Counted from the stretch's first letter, positions 27,754 through 38,056 are shown. The stretch is DNA of 64,000 nucleotides from Calothrix sp. PCC 7103 (GCF_000331305.1 NZ_KB217478.1:6001646-6065645); one strand, 5' to 3'. Notes: generated by a model from the sequence alone, not told the origin. Made by a program: numbers and translations.

Positions 27754-29952
27754 ATGACTGATAATTACTCCTATGTAACAGAAGGTGGTGTTCGCGTCTC
27801 ACGCTGCATTATCGAGGTTAAAATGGATACTGCACTAGACGATATACTATTTCGTTTAGATTCGCAGCGTGGCGGATTGCTTAATAGTAGTTATGAATAC
27901 CCAGGTCGCTATCGACGATGGGCGATTGGCTTTGTAAATCCACCCTTGGAATTAGCGACACGAGAAAAAAGTTTTACGTTTACAGCGCTTAACGAGCGAG
28001 GCCAAGTTTTCATCCCGCTACTTTACGAACATTTATCAGCGCATGAGCAGTTGTGCGAAGTTGTTCAAAGTCATAACTGTATTACTGGAAATATAAAGGC
28101 TGCTACCGAAACGTTTACAGAAGAAGAACGCAGTAAGCAACCCTCGGCGTTTAGTGTGGTTCGCGAGATTTTACACGTCTTGGCTAGTGATGATGACGAG
28201 CATTTGGGGCTTTACGGCGCCTTTGGTTATGATTTAGTTTTTCAGTTTGAACCAATCGAGCAAACCTTGCAACGTCCAAGTGACCAGCGCGATTTGGTAC
28301 TATATTTACCTGATGAGCTTGTAGTAGTTGATTATTACCAGCAGAAAGCGTACCGGGTAGAATATGAATTTGAAATCAACGGGCATAGTACAAACACTTT
28401 AGCACGAGTCGGTGAGTCAATTAATTATCGCGGTAAAAATACTCAAGTTACTTCCAAGGCAGACCACGCACCAGGAGAATATGCTTCTTTAGTAACAGTC
28501 GCGCTCGATTATTTTAAACGTGGCGATTTGTTTGAAGTTGTTCCCAGTCAAAGCTTCTTTGAGAGTTGTGATGAGTTGCCAAGCAAGTTATTTCAAACTT
28601 TAAGGCAAATTAATCCTAGTCCTTACGGGTTTTTATTCAACCTTGGTGGTGAATTTTTAATTGGCGCCTCTCCAGAAATGTTTGTGCGAGTTGAAGGTAG
28701 GCGCGTCGAAACTTGTCCTATAAGTGGTACTATTACACGCGGGCAAGATGCGATGGACGATGCCGACCAGATTCGTCAACTGCTCAACTCATATAAAGAT
28801 GAGTCAGAGTTAACGATGTGTACTGATGTTGACCGTAATGATAAATCACGTATTTGTGAACCTGGTTCAGTACGAGTTATCGGTCGGCGCCAAATTGAAT
28901 TGTACAGTCATTTAATTCACACCGTAGACCATGTTGAAGGTATATTACGTCCAGAGTTTGACGCTTTAGACGCATTTTTAACGCATACATGGGCTGTTAC
29001 TGTAACAGGCGCCCCAAAACGTTGGGCAATGCAATTTATTGAGCAGCACGAACGTAGCGCTAGACGTTGGTATGGTGGTGCTGTTGGTTGGTTAAGCTTT
29101 AACGGTAATTTTAATACCGGGTTAATTTTGCGAACAATTCGATTAAAAGATACTGTTGCAGAAGTTAGAGTTGGCGCCACAGTACTCTACGACTCAATTC
29201 CACAGGCAGAAGAACAGGAGACAATTACAAAAGCGGCAGCATTATTTGAAACGATTCGTCGCAGTAAGCACATAGAAGAGATAGTAAAAATAAAATCTAG
29301 TTTTAACGTAATTGACACTATACCCGATGTTAAACCTGGAAAACATATTTTACTTATAGACCACGAAGACTCGTTCGTTCATACCCTTGCTAACTATATT
29401 CGCTCCTGCGGCGCCACAGTTAAAACCTTAAGACACGGGTTTTCGGAATCAGTCTTTGATGATGAACGTCCTGATTTGGTGGTATTATCTCCTGGTCCTG
29501 GTAGACCAAAAGATTTCAAGGTTCCAGAAACAGTACATGCTTGTGTTAAACGTAATATTCCAATATTTGGTGTATGTTTAGGTTTGCAAGGTATAGTTGA
29601 AGCATTCGGTGGTGAGCTAAATGTTCTTGACTACCCGCAACATGGCAAACCATCGCAACTTATAGTCACAGATAGCAACAGCACACTGTTTAAAGGTTTA
29701 CCCAAAACTTTCCCCGTCGGTCGTTATCACTCGTTATACGCTAACCCAGAAAAATTACCATCCCAACTCAAGGTAACAGCAATAACTGAAGACGAAGTAA
29801 TTATGGGAATTGAGCATCAATCATTACCCATAGCAGCAGTACAATTTCATCCTGAGTCAATTATGACTTTAACAGGAAATGTCGGTTTGGCAATCATTAA
29901 AAATGTGGTTGCTAAATATACACAGTACAACGAGTTAATAGTTAACACATAA
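27754..29952 (+). CDS. trpE: anthranilate synthase, fused TrpE-TrpG
   Basis: A 732-residue fusion. The first ~510 residues are the TrpE chorismate-binding part (FEVVPSQSF, PSPYGFLFNLGGEFLIGASPE, CPISGTITRG, TVTGAPKRWA). The last ~200 are a class I glutamine amidotransferase with LSPGPGRP, nucleophile Cys608 in FGVCLGLQG, and His699/Glu701 in FHPES. It makes anthranilate from chorismate and glutamine. The ATG at 27754 is used rather than a TTG two codons earlier. In scytonemin clusters this dedicated copy supplies tryptophan, and fused TrpEG forms are known there. Confidence 0.93.
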   Translation: MTDNYSYVTEGGVRVSRCIIEVKMDTALDDILFRLDSQRGGLLNSSYEYPGRYRRWAIGFVNPPLELATREKSFTFTALNERGQVFIPLLYEHLSAHEQLCEVVQSHNCITGNIKAATETFTEEERSKQPSAFSVVREILHVLASDDDEHLGLYGAFGYDLVFQFEPIEQTLQRPSDQRDLVLYLPDELVVVDYYQQKAYRVEYEFEINGHSTNTLARVGESINYRGKNTQVTSKADHAPGEYASLVTVALDYFKRGDLFEVVPSQSFFESCDELPSKLFQTLRQINPSPYGFLFNLGGEFLIGASPEMFVRVEGRRVETCPISGTITRGQDAMDDADQIRQLLNSYKDESELTMCTDVDRNDKSRICEPGSVRVIGRRQIELYSHLIHTVDHVEGILRPEFDALDAFLTHTWAVTVTGAPKRWAMQFIEQHERSARRWYGGAVGWLSFNGNFNTGLILRTIRLKDTVAEVRVGATVLYDSIPQAEEQETITKAAALFETIRRSKHIEEIVKIKSSFNVIDTIPDVKPGKHILLIDHEDSFVHTLANYIRSCGATVKTLRHGFSESVFDDERPDLVVLSPGPGRPKDFKVPETVHACVKRNIPIFGVCLGLQGIVEAFGGELNVLDYPQHGKPSQLIVTDSNSTLFKGLPKTFPVGRYHSLYANPEKLPSQLKVTAITEDEVIMGIEHQSLPIAAVQFHPESIMTLTGNVGLAIIKNVVAKYTQYNELIVNT

Positions 29953-29960
29953 AACGGTAC

Positions 29961-29977
29961 GGTGGGCATTGCCCACC
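29961..29977. other. GGTGGGCATTGCCCACC hairpin between trpE and trpC
   Basis: A perfect 8-bp-arm stem with a one-base loop. It resembles the short palindromic repeats elsewhere in the window and has no T-run, so it is more likely a repeat or processing site than a terminator. Confidence 0.5.
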
Positions 29978-30004
29978 CAAAACGACGAATAAATAAAAGC
30001 ATCC

Positions 30005-30841
30005 ATGACAAAATCAGTTACTCGTCATATTCTTGAAGAAATTGTGCTGCACAAGACAAAAGAAGTCACACAAATGGAAGAAGAACTGCCATTAACTTCT
30101 TTACAGCAGCAATTAAATCAATCTTCACCAGTAAATAATTTTTTGCAGGCACTACAGCAAAGTCCTTATCACCCAAGTTTAATTGCAGAAGTAAAAAAAG
30201 CTTCTCCAAGTAAAGGAGTAATTAGAGAAGACTTTGATGCAGTTGAGATAGCGCGCGCTTATGAAGATAATGGTGCCGCTTGCATATCGGTGCTAACTGA
30301 TGAGAAGTTTTTTCAAGGTAGTTTTGAGAATCTTCGCAAAGTTCGTTCAGCGGTCAAACTACCTCTACTATGTAAAGAATTTATTATCAAACCCTATCAA
30401 ATATACCTGGCGCGAAATAATGGCGCCGATGCTGTATTGCTAATTGCGGCAATACTAAGTGATTTTCAACTTCAGTCATTTCTAGAAACAATTCACAGTT
30501 TAGGAATGACAGCTTTAGTAGAAGTTCACACTTTAGAGGAACTCGACCGAGTACTGAAACTTGATGGTGTGTCTTTAATTGGTATTAACAACCGTAATCT
30601 CGAAAATTTTAACTTAGACATACATGTTACTGAACAATTATTAATGCAGCGACAGCAACAAATTCAAGATTTAAATATAACTATTGTTAGTGAGTCTGGG
30701 ATATATACATCTGAAGATTTAAGCTTCGTTAAAAAGGCAGGCGCCCGCGCCGTCTTAGTCGGAGAATCATTAGTCAAACAACCTGATATCAAACGAGCAG
30801 TACGTCATCTCTTGGGTAACACATCAAATGATAATATCTAA
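30005..30841 (+). CDS. trpC: indole-3-glycerol phosphate synthase
   Basis: A 278-residue TIM barrel. Visible signatures are [15 protein letters not shown] (about 59-73), [25 protein letters not shown] (about 119-131), [11 protein letters not shown] (about 196-206) and VSESGI. It converts CdRP to indole-3-glycerol phosphate in tryptophan synthesis. It overlaps trpA by 14 bases. Only the first 20 residues are variable. Confidence 0.94.
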   Translation: MTKSVTRHILEEIVLHKTKEVTQMEEELPLTSLQQQLNQSSPVNNFLQALQQSPYHPSLIAEVKKASPSKGVIREDFDAVEIARAYEDNGAACISVLTDEKFFQGSFENLRKVRSAVKLPLLCKEFIIKPYQIYLARNNGADAVLLIAAILSDFQLQSFLETIHSLGMTALVEVHTLEELDRVLKLDGVSLIGINNRNLENFNLDIHVTEQLLMQRQQQIQDLNITIVSESGIYTSEDLSFVKKAGARAVLVGESLVKQPDIKRAVRHLLGNTSNDNI

Positions 30842-31643
30842 TCGCTTTCAAACTTTACGAAATCGCAACCAATGTGCGCTGATTCCCTTCATTACAGCAT
30901 CAGACCCTGATATAGCCACCACCGCAAAAGCACTTCGGATTTTAGATAGTAATGGTGCTGATTTTATTGAATTAGGTGTTCCCTACTCTGACCCATTAGC
31001 AGATGGCCCGGTTATTCAAGCTGCGGCAACTCGCGCACTTTTACAAGGAACAAAATTAGAACATGTGCTACAAATGCTAGCAGAAGTAACTCCTGATTTG
31101 CAGGCGCCAATCATTTTGTTCACGTATTATAATCCAATTCTCAACCTTGGGACTGAGACATTTTTACAAGAGATAGCTAAAGTAGGAGTTAAAGGATTAG
31201 TTGTTCCCGATTTACCTCTTGAAGAATCTTCACCTTTAATTCAAGCTGCAACAAAATTTGGAATTGAAGTAATTTTACTTGTGGCGCCGACAAGCTCAAA
31301 AGATAGAATTGAAGCAATAGCTCATTCCTCACAAGGGTTCATATATCTAGTTAGCTTGACAGGCGTAACAGGTATGCGAAATCAAATCCAAGAGCGAGTC
31401 AAAGATTTAATTATAGAAATGCGAGATATTACAGATAAACCAATTGGTGTAGGTTTTGGAATATCAAGCCCAGAACAAGCTAAACAAGTACGTGAATGGG
31501 GAGCAGATGCAGTAATTGTAGGCAGTGCTTTTGTTCAACGTCTTGCTGCTGAAAATTCTGAAGATGGTCTTCAAGCAGTTAAACAACTATGCCAAGAACT
31601 AAAAGAAGCTGTTTCTCCATCACTACAAACTGCTTCAAGATAG
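30828..31643 (+). CDS. trpA: tryptophan synthase alpha chain
   Basis: A 271-residue TIM barrel with [19 protein letters not shown] (catalytic Glu and Asp of TrpA, about 44-62), VPDLPLEES (about 127-135), SLTGVTG and [10 protein letters not shown]. It cleaves indole-3-glycerol phosphate to indole, which passes to TrpB. Its start lies inside the end of trpC, so the two are translationally coupled. A hairpin follows before trpB. Confidence 0.94.
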   Translation: MIISNRFQTLRNRNQCALIPFITASDPDIATTAKALRILDSNGADFIELGVPYSDPLADGPVIQAAATRALLQGTKLEHVLQMLAEVTPDLQAPIILFTYYNPILNLGTETFLQEIAKVGVKGLVVPDLPLEESSPLIQAATKFGIEVILLVAPTSSKDRIEAIAHSSQGFIYLVSLTGVTGMRNQIQERVKDLIIEMRDITDKPIGVGFGISSPEQAKQVREWGADAVIVGSAFVQRLAAENSEDGLQAVKQLCQELKEAVSPSLQTASR

Positions 31644-31676
31644 TAATTAAAACAATCAGCTCGTAAACGCGAAGAA

Positions 31677-31715
31677 AGCAGAAGCTCTTTAATATCCATT
31701 CCTAGAGCTTCTGCT
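31677..31715. other. strong hairpin between trpA and trpB
   Basis: AGCAGAAGCTCT and AGAGCTTCTGCT are perfect 12-base arms around a 15-base loop. With no T-run it may be an mRNA stability or processing element adjusting the TrpA:TrpB ratio. Confidence 0.5.
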
Positions 31716-31808
31716 CAGTAAAAAGCATAAGCTGAAATTATAGCTTGATAACAGCGAGTATCACCCTCTAATTTCAGTAAAGTTAACAATCGACGAGGAT
31801 ATCAGATA

Positions 31809-33044
31809 GTGGTTAGCATTGCCAATATTACAACTACTGATTCAGACACAACACAACGTCCTGGTAAAAATGGTAGGTTTGGTCGATTCGGCGGTAAATA
31901 TGTACCAGAGACTTTAATGCCTGCACTTGCAGAGCTAGAAACAGCATATTACAACTATTGTAACCAAGCTGACTTTCAAGCAGAACTGCAAGGTTTACTT
32001 CGTGATTATGTAGGCAGACCTAGCCCATTGTATTTTGCTGAACGTCTGACAGAATATTATGCCCGTCCAGACGGTAGTGGTGCCCAAATTTACTTAAAGC
32101 GCGAAGATTTAAATCATACAGGCGCCCATAAAATCAATAATGCTTTAGCACAGGTTTTGTTAGCAAAACGCATGGGTAAAAAGCGGATTATTGCAGAAAC
32201 TGGAGCGGGGCAGCATGGAGTTGCAACTGCGACTGTGTGCGCGCGTTTCGGTCTTGAGTGCATCATTTATATGGGTGTTCAAGATATGGAGCGTCAAGCA
32301 TTAAACGTGTTTAGAATGCGTTTGATGGGCGCCGAAGTTCGTCCAGTAGAAGCAGGTACAGGCACTCTAAAAGATGCAACATCAGAAGCAATTCGCGACT
32401 GGGTTACAAACGTTGAAACCACTCATTACATATTGGGTTCAGTTGCAGGTCCTCATCCTTACCCAATGATAGTACGTGACTTTCATGTAGTAATTGGTAA
32501 AGAAACTCGCGTTCAATGTCAGGAAAAATGGGGTGGACTGCCCGATATCTTACTTGCTTGTGTAGGAGGTGGTTCCAATGCAATTGGCTTATTTAGCGAA
32601 TTTGTTGATGAACCAACAGTGCGTATTATCGGTGTTGAAGCAGCAGGTGAAGGAGTTAATACCGATAAACACGCTGCAACTTTAACATATGGACGTGTAG
32701 GAGTTTTGCACGGTGCGATGAGTTATTTGTTGCAAGACGATGACGGTCAGGTAATCGAAGCACATTCAATTAGCGCTGGTTTAGATTATCCAGGTGTTGG
32801 GCCTGAACACAGCTATTTAAAAGACATTGGACGTGCAGTATATTACAGCGTCACCGACAAAGAAGCACTAGCTGCATTCCAACGTTTAGCAAAACTTGAA
32901 GGCATTATTCCAGCCTTAGAAACAGCACACGCAATTGCTTACTTAGACAAACTTTGTCCGCAAATTCAAGACAATGCACGCATCGTTATCAACTGCTCTG
33001 GTAGAGGTGATAAAGATGTCCAAACTGTTGCAAAAGTCATGTAA
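31809..33044 (+). CDS. trpB: tryptophan synthase beta chain
   Basis: A 411-residue PLP enzyme of the standard TrpB1 length. PLP lysine Lys108 lies in [13 protein letters not shown], followed by [14 protein letters not shown], then [12 protein letters not shown] for the phosphate loop. It starts with GTG at 31809 behind a GAGGAT Shine-Dalgarno. It makes tryptophan from indole and serine, completing the Trp supply for ScyB. It is separated from trpA by 165 bases with a hairpin. Confidence 0.95.
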   Translation: MVSIANITTTDSDTTQRPGKNGRFGRFGGKYVPETLMPALAELETAYYNYCNQADFQAELQGLLRDYVGRPSPLYFAERLTEYYARPDGSGAQIYLKREDLNHTGAHKINNALAQVLLAKRMGKKRIIAETGAGQHGVATATVCARFGLECIIYMGVQDMERQALNVFRMRLMGAEVRPVEAGTGTLKDATSEAIRDWVTNVETTHYILGSVAGPHPYPMIVRDFHVVIGKETRVQCQEKWGGLPDILLACVGGGSNAIGLFSEFVDEPTVRIIGVEAAGEGVNTDKHAATLTYGRVGVLHGAMSYLLQDDDGQVIEAHSISAGLDYPGVGPEHSYLKDIGRAVYYSVTDKEALAAFQRLAKLEGIIPALETAHAIAYLDKLCPQIQDNARIVINCSGRGDKDVQTVAKVM

Positions 33045-33085
33045 AGACCGAAATCCGAAACCCAAAATCCAAAACCCAAAATCTT

Positions 33086-34153
33086 ATGTTAGTAGTTCTT
33101 AAACCTGGTACTCCAGCAGTTGAAATTGAGCATATCGTTGAAGAAGTTAACCAATCTTTGAACGTTACAATCGAGAAAAGTATTGGCAAGCATAAAGTTG
33201 TGCTAGGACTGATAGGTGATACTGCCACTGTTGACCCATTCCACATCCAAAAAATAAGCCCTTGGATTGAACAAGTATTGCATATCGAGAAAGCATTCAA
33301 GCGTGCGAGTCGTGAATTTCGCTATGGTGAAGCAAGCGAAGTTATTGTTCCTACTCCCAACGGTGATGTTTACTTTGGTGAAAACCATCCTGTTGTTTTA
33401 GTAGCAGGTCCTTGTTCAGTTGAAAACGAAGTGATGATTGTTGAAACCGCACAACGAGTCAAAGCTGCGGGAGCTAAGTTTTTACGAGGAGGTGCCTTTA
33501 AGCCTCGTACTTCACCATATGCATTCCAAGGACACGGCGAAAGCGCACTGCAATTATTAGATGCAGCACGTAAAGCGACTGGTTTAGGCATCATTACTGA
33601 AGTTATGGATACTGCTGACTTACCAGCTATTAGTAGTGTTGCGGACATTATCCAAGTTGGCGCCCGCAACATGCAAAACTTCTCGCTGCTTAAAAAAGTC
33701 GGCGCCCAAAATAAGCCTGTGTTGTTAAAACGCGGTTTATCTGCCACTATCGATGAATGGTTAATGTCAGCAGAATATATTCTTGCAGCAGGAAACCCCA
33801 ATGTAATTTTCTGTGAGCGCGGCATTAGAACATGCGATGATAAATACACCCGCAACGTTTTAGATTTATCAGCAATTCCAGTACTGCGTCAGCTAACACA
33901 CTTACCAATTATGGTTGACCCCAGTCATGCAACTGGAAAATCAGAATACGTGGCGCCAATGGCAAAAGCAGCTATCGCAGCAGGCGCCGACTCATTAATG
34001 ATTGAAGTGCATCCAAACCCAGCTAAAGCATTATCTGATGGTCCTCAATCTTTAACTCCCGACAGTTTCGATAAGCTGGTTAAAGAAATTTCAGTTTTTG
34101 GTAAAGCTGTTGAGCGTTGGGAAGAAACATCCTTAATACCAGCATTGGTGTAA
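33086..34153 (+). CDS. aroG: DAHP synthase (type I beta, N-terminal regulatory domain)
   Basis: A 355-residue 3-deoxy-7-phosphoheptulonate synthase. Residues 1-70 form a ferredoxin-like domain (MLVVLKPGTPAVEIEHIVEE) known in type I-beta enzymes as a feedback-sensing domain. The barrel has VAGPCSVE (about 105-112), LRGGAFKPRTSPYAFQG and the late motif VDPSHATGKS. It performs the first step of the shikimate pathway. Its presence fits scytonemin clusters that include aroG. Its terminator follows, closing the 22-kb co-directional group. Confidence 0.93.
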   Translation: MLVVLKPGTPAVEIEHIVEEVNQSLNVTIEKSIGKHKVVLGLIGDTATVDPFHIQKISPWIEQVLHIEKAFKRASREFRYGEASEVIVPTPNGDVYFGENHPVVLVAGPCSVENEVMIVETAQRVKAAGAKFLRGGAFKPRTSPYAFQGHGESALQLLDAARKATGLGIITEVMDTADLPAISSVADIIQVGARNMQNFSLLKKVGAQNKPVLLKRGLSATIDEWLMSAEYILAAGNPNVIFCERGIRTCDDKYTRNVLDLSAIPVLRQLTHLPIMVDPSHATGKSEYVAPMAKAAIAAGADSLMIEVHPNPAKALSDGPQSLTPDSFDKLVKEISVFGKAVERWEETSLIPALV

Positions 34154-34195
34154 CAAGTATAAATTTTAATTTATACATTTCATCTTCTCATAAAT

Positions 34196-34252
34196 GCATT
34201 ACAAAAAGCCTTACCTAATTAAGACAGGTTGTGGTTTTTGTAATGCTTTTTT
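34196..34252 (+). terminator. rho-independent terminator after aroG
   Basis: GCATTACAAAAAGCC is mirrored by GGTTTTTGTAATGC, and the second arm runs into TTTTTT. This is a clear stem plus U-tract, marking the end of the scytonemin/trp operon. Confidence 0.8.
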
Positions 34253-34692
34253 GTATGATTTAATAAAAAAAAATATGTAAAAAATATTTAGATTTTTTGT
34301 GATTAAATATTTTGATTATTAAGAATTTTTAGTGATATTTATCACATGTTTTTTTGATTTTATTATTTATCTCTTCAAAAAAGTTGTAAGGTACAGTTCA
34401 AGCATAATCTCTAAAAAATTGATAGGTAGATCAAAATATTATTCATTGTAATTGCTATCTATTTATATTAAAGTGTTGGTGTTATGGTAGCGTATGTTAC
34501 TGTTTAGCATCAGTAACTCAACAGTTATTTAGCCAGCTTAAAGAATTACTTGTAAGCTTAATTACGCTACTAACTAATTTTAACTAACTAGCTTGAGTAA
34601 ATAAGAGACAAAGCTAGAAAGTTACAGAACAAACTTAATTTGTGCGTCTGATATTAGTGTATTTTCAAATTTTTCTAACTTGAAATAAAAGG
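34253..34692. promoter_or_regulatory. 440-base AT-rich leader before the glycine-rich gene
   Basis: No gene is seen. The stretch is strongly AT-rich with runs of A and T. It presumably contains the promoter and a long 5' leader for the NPF-rich protein genes. An AAAGGA Shine-Dalgarno lies at 34688-34693. Confidence 0.4.
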
Positions 34693-36096
34693 ATGAATGT
34701 TGTGGCAATAACCGATGGTGTTAGTAACAACAGCAATCAAATACCTGGTGTCAGTTTAACAACTGATTTAGGTGGCGGCGGTAGTCTATTGGGAAGTGGC
34801 GGCTTTGGTGGCGCCGGTTCAATGGGCGGCTTCGGAGGTCGTAGCTCCAGTGGCGGCGGAAGTCCATTTGGAGGCGCTGGCTTTGGTGGCGGAAGCTCCG
34901 GTGGCAGTGGCGGTAGTACAGATACCCCAGACTTGAGTCAAAGCCCTTTCGGTCCCTTGCTTGATATACCAGGTGTAGATGGAGCAGAAGATATATTTGG
35001 CAATGTAGGTATTCCTGGTCAAAATCCTTTTAGCAACGGTGGTTCCACAGGTGGCGCCACTACACCTGGCTCAGTAAGTGGCGGCAGTACAGGCGGCGGC
35101 TTAGGTAGCGGTGGTAGCTCCAGTGGTGGTAGCGCAGCTGGCGGCGTAATTGGAGTATTTTCGCGCTTGGGTGAAAACAACCCATTTCTAGGTGTTGACG
35201 GAGGCGATAGCTCCAGTGGCGGTGGCGCAGGTGGCGGCGGTATGGGCGGCTTTGGAGGCGGTGGCGGCGCCTCAATGGGTAGTCCTTTTCAGAATTTAGG
35301 TAACCCAAATGCACCTGATAACCCATTCCTACAAGCATTTGCTGGCAGTGGAAACCCTTGGAGAGTATTACAAGATGTAGGAAATCCATCAGGTAATAAC
35401 ACATCAGGTAGTGGTAACGGCAACTCTTCAGGTGGCGGCAATCCTTTGGCAGGTGGTGGCATCCCAACGCAGCAATCATCCGATATTCCTAGTGGTATAG
35501 GTGATTCAACGATGCCAACCTCTAACAGTGACACAGCCACAGGTAGTGGAACTGTGGATAATAGCGCATTTGCTACTGAGTTAACTAACAGCATCAAAAC
35601 CTACCTACAAAATGGTGGCAGTTACTTAGGAATATCTAGTATGGTAAGCAATGCTGTTACCAGTCAAGTTGGCTCTACAACCGATAGTACAGGTAGCGGC
35701 TTCGGAGGTGGCAATCCATTTGGAGGCGGTGGCTTCGGTGGAGGTGACTCCGATAGCGGCTTCGGAGGTGGCAACCCATTTGGAGGCGGTGGCTTCGGTG
35801 GGGGTGACTCTGGTAGCGGTGGCAACCCATTTGGAGACGGTGGCTTCGGAGGTGGCGGTAGCTCTGGCTTTGAGTTGCCTGAGCAAGTACCGGATAATAT
35901 TGCCAGCGCGATTGGGAGTAATTCACAAGGCTTGAATAACATTATTCAAACATTCAGCAATGGCAACCCATTTACTGATGACAATCCTGATAATGACGAG
36001 CCAACAGTTGAAGCTGTTAGAAGTTTCTTGAGTTCTGTTAACCCTGGAGGAGACTTTTCTTTTCTAGATAATATTCCAGCAATTTCAGCAGAATAA
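34693..36096 (+). CDS. large glycine-rich protein with repeated NPF motifs
   Basis: A 467-residue low-complexity protein very rich in Gly, Ser and Asn. Seven NPF tripeptides occur (e.g. NNPFLG, DNPFLQ, GNPFGGGGFGGGDS twice, GNPFTDD), and the C-terminal 70 residues are less repetitive and acidic. It has no signal peptide or membrane segment. The start could be ATG 34693 or GTG 34702; the AAAGGA spacing fits the GTG better, giving MAITDGVSNN. It shares the NPF pattern with the next gene, and the two are probably co-transcribed. I do not recognise a characterised family; a structural or surface role is possible. Confidence 0.75.
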   Translation: MNVVAITDGVSNNSNQIPGVSLTTDLGGGGSLLGSGGFGGAGSMGGFGGRSSSGGGSPFGGAGFGGGSSGGSGGSTDTPDLSQSPFGPLLDIPGVDGAEDIFGNVGIPGQNPFSNGGSTGGATTPGSVSGGSTGGGLGSGGSSSGGSAAGGVIGVFSRLGENNPFLGVDGGDSSSGGGAGGGGMGGFGGGGGASMGSPFQNLGNPNAPDNPFLQAFAGSGNPWRVLQDVGNPSGNNTSGSGNGNSSGGGNPLAGGGIPTQQSSDIPSGIGDSTMPTSNSDTATGSGTVDNSAFATELTNSIKTYLQNGGSYLGISSMVSNAVTSQVGSTTDSTGSGFGGGNPFGGGGFGGGDSDSGFGGGNPFGGGGFGGGDSGSGGNPFGDGGFGGGGSSGFELPEQVPDNIASAIGSNSQGLNNIIQTFSNGNPFTDDNPDNDEPTVEAVRSFLSSVNPGGDFSFLDNIPAISAE

Positions 36097-36105
36097 ATTA
36101 TAGCT

Positions 36106-36134
36106 AGAAACGCTCTTTATAAAAGAGCGTTTCT
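36106..36134. other. perfect hairpin between the two NPF-rich genes
   Basis: AGAAACGCTCTTT and AAAGAGCGTTTCT are 13-base arms around a short loop. No T-run follows, so it may be a partial terminator or an mRNA-stabilising stem. Confidence 0.55.
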
Positions 36135-36271
36135 GGTAAAAGTCGGACAACGAGCCTGGATGAAAAAATAGAGTAACTATCGAATAAATCTTCGCATAGC
36201 AGCCTTTTCTCTATTGAAGGTTAAGTTCTACTAAAAACTTTTGTGTTCTTAAATAAAAAGGGTTATTTTTA

Positions 36272-38056
36272 ATGGAAACCGGATTTTCAACCACATCTCT
36301 TAATCTGAATAACAACACATTTGATACACCGACTGGCGCCAATCTTCTAAAAACTAGTAACTCACTATCGACAAGTAGCAGTGATTCTTTACTTGGTGGG
36401 GTTTCACTTGGTAGAAGTAGCAGTAATTTTGGAAGTCTCTCCCTTAATAGCAACATAATAGTTGGTAATAACGCATCAGTAATTCCAGGAGACAATCCAC
36501 AGAGTTTTGCAGCACAGGCAAGAAATGCTCTTGATAAGTTTGTAACCGTAGTTTTCGATAGGCTGAATGATAAATTTGTAAGTGAGGGGGGTGATAAAAA
36601 GACTTACTCAATTGCAAATGAAAACCCATTTGCGAATGGTAACAATCCTTTTGGTGAAGGCAATATGCCTGAACTGCCAGCTAGAGACTTTTTGGTGTCG
36701 CAATTTGGTGAAAACTTTCCTCTCCCATCGCCAACAGAAAACGGTAATGCATCCGGTGATATCAGTAGTATATTTTTAACTGGTAATAGTCCAACTACTG
36801 ATAGCGATGGTGTTAGTCTAATAGCTGCTAACGCTAACAGTTTAGACAACAACCCCAGTAGTAGCGAGTTAGAAACTGGTAGTAGTAATGCTGTAACTGA
36901 TGATGGTAGCAGTAACCCATTTTTAGGTGATAGCAGTGATAGTACTTTTATAGGAGACGGCAGCAGTAACCCATTTACAGATGGTGGCGCCAGTAACTCT
37001 CTAACTGGTGGTAGCGAGAATCCATTTGCAGGCGCCTCTGTAAATGAGGCCCTCTCAGGAACCTTAAACTATGTAATAGACTTGAGAGAAAGTTTTAGAA
37101 GTATGGGTTCTAACAGCCTGTTTGGTGGTAATTCTGGTAACGAATCCCCACTAAATTCTCCTTCCGAACTTTTAAGGCTTTTCCGGTCAGATATGGCTGG
37201 CTTTGGTCTCACTGTTGAATCTTTTACCAATTTTGTTGGTGAAAATAATCCGTTTGCAGGTACAAGCAATCCTTTTGCTGGCGAAAACCCATTTGCTAGT
37301 GATGGGAACGAAACTGCAATAGAAAACCTTGATGGCAGACTCTTCAAATTCTTGGGATGGGCGCTTGAAGGATTATTACCTTTCACAGGTACTGCCAACA
37401 TCTTTCAAACTCCCGAAGGCGAATTACCTATAGGTTACGGCAACAGAGAGTTTGGTTCCGGTAACGCTACTATTGGCAATGCGAATAGAGACTATGGAAC
37501 AAACAATGCCAGCATCGGTAACAACAACTGGAACTGGGATGCCGCCACTGGTAACGCGACCATTGGTAATGGTAACTGGAATTTTTCGAGTGACAATAAA
37601 ACAGTTGGTAATGGTAACTGGAATTTAGATTACAGTAGTGGAAGTAATACTTTTGGTAATGGTAACTGGAATATTGGAAGCAATAACTCAACGCTAGGTA
37701 ATGGTAACTATAACTTTGGAAGCAACAACCTAGTCATTGGTAATGGTAACTGGGTATTTACTGATAACAGTATAGTTATTGGTAATGGTAACTGGTCTGT
37801 TGTTCTTGACAACACACCTGCTAATCAACTCACCGTTTCTAGCTTACTTGAAAAAGTTAACAACTTAGCACTTGGGGCAGAAATCAAGAGTGTTGTTGAC
37901 GACTTAGTTAGTACAACAGTTACAAAAATGGGCAATCTATTTTATGGTTTAACAGACGACTTTTACCCAGCCGAGAAAGAAACTTTTGATAAAGTAATTC
38001 GCAATGAAGATGCTTATACTATGCAAAATCCATTTGCATCCTTAGCAAGCGTTTAA
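36272..38056 (+). CDS. large repeat protein with NPF motifs and 14-residue GNGNW solenoid
   Basis: A 594-residue Asn/Ser/Gly-rich protein. The first ~390 residues contain eight of its nine NPF motifs (e.g. ENPFANG, NNPFGEG, SNPFLGD, ENPFAGA). At about 388-510 there is a tandem repeat of about 14 residues, GNGNWN(F/I/L)GSNN(S/L)T(L/I), with W/Y at position 5 and a hydrophobic residue at 14, six clean units and three decayed ones. This fits a beta-solenoid. A helical C-terminus (SSLLEKVNNLALG..) ends in QNPFASL. There is no signal peptide. The family is unrecognised. Confidence 0.78.
   Translation: METGFSTTSLNLNNNTFDTPTGANLLKTSNSLSTSSSDSLLGGVSLGRSSSNFGSLSLNSNIIVGNNASVIPGDNPQSFAAQARNALDKFVTVVFDRLNDKFVSEGGDKKTYSIANENPFANGNNPFGEGNMPELPARDFLVSQFGENFPLPSPTENGNASGDISSIFLTGNSPTTDSDGVSLIAANANSLDNNPSSSELETGSSNAVTDDGSSNPFLGDSSDSTFIGDGSSNPFTDGGASNSLTGGSENPFAGASVNEALSGTLNYVIDLRESFRSMGSNSLFGGNSGNESPLNSPSELLRLFRSDMAGFGLTVESFTNFVGENNPFAGTSNPFAGENPFASDGNETAIENLDGRLFKFLGWALEGLLPFTGTANIFQTPEGELPIGYGNREFGSGNATIGNANRDYGTNNASIGNNNWNWDAATGNATIGNGNWNFSSDNKTVGNGNWNLDYSSGSNTFGNGNWNIGSNNSTLGNGNYNFGSNNLVIGNGNWVFTDNSIVIGNGNWSVVLDNTPANQLTVSSLLEKVNNLALGAEIKSVVDDLVSTTVTKMGNLFYGLTDDFYPAEKETFDKVIRNEDAYTMQNPFASLASV

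Noticed and set aside
35060-35942. Several long frames across the glycine-rich gene on both strands
   Set aside because: They are shadows caused by GGTGGC-type repeats; their proteins are low-complexity mirrors (PPPKP, RSHRLQM) of the real coding frame.
37400-37800. Regular repeats that could look like a CRISPR array
   Set aside because: The repeats are protein-coding units of about 42 bases with no unique spacers; they encode the GNGNW solenoid.
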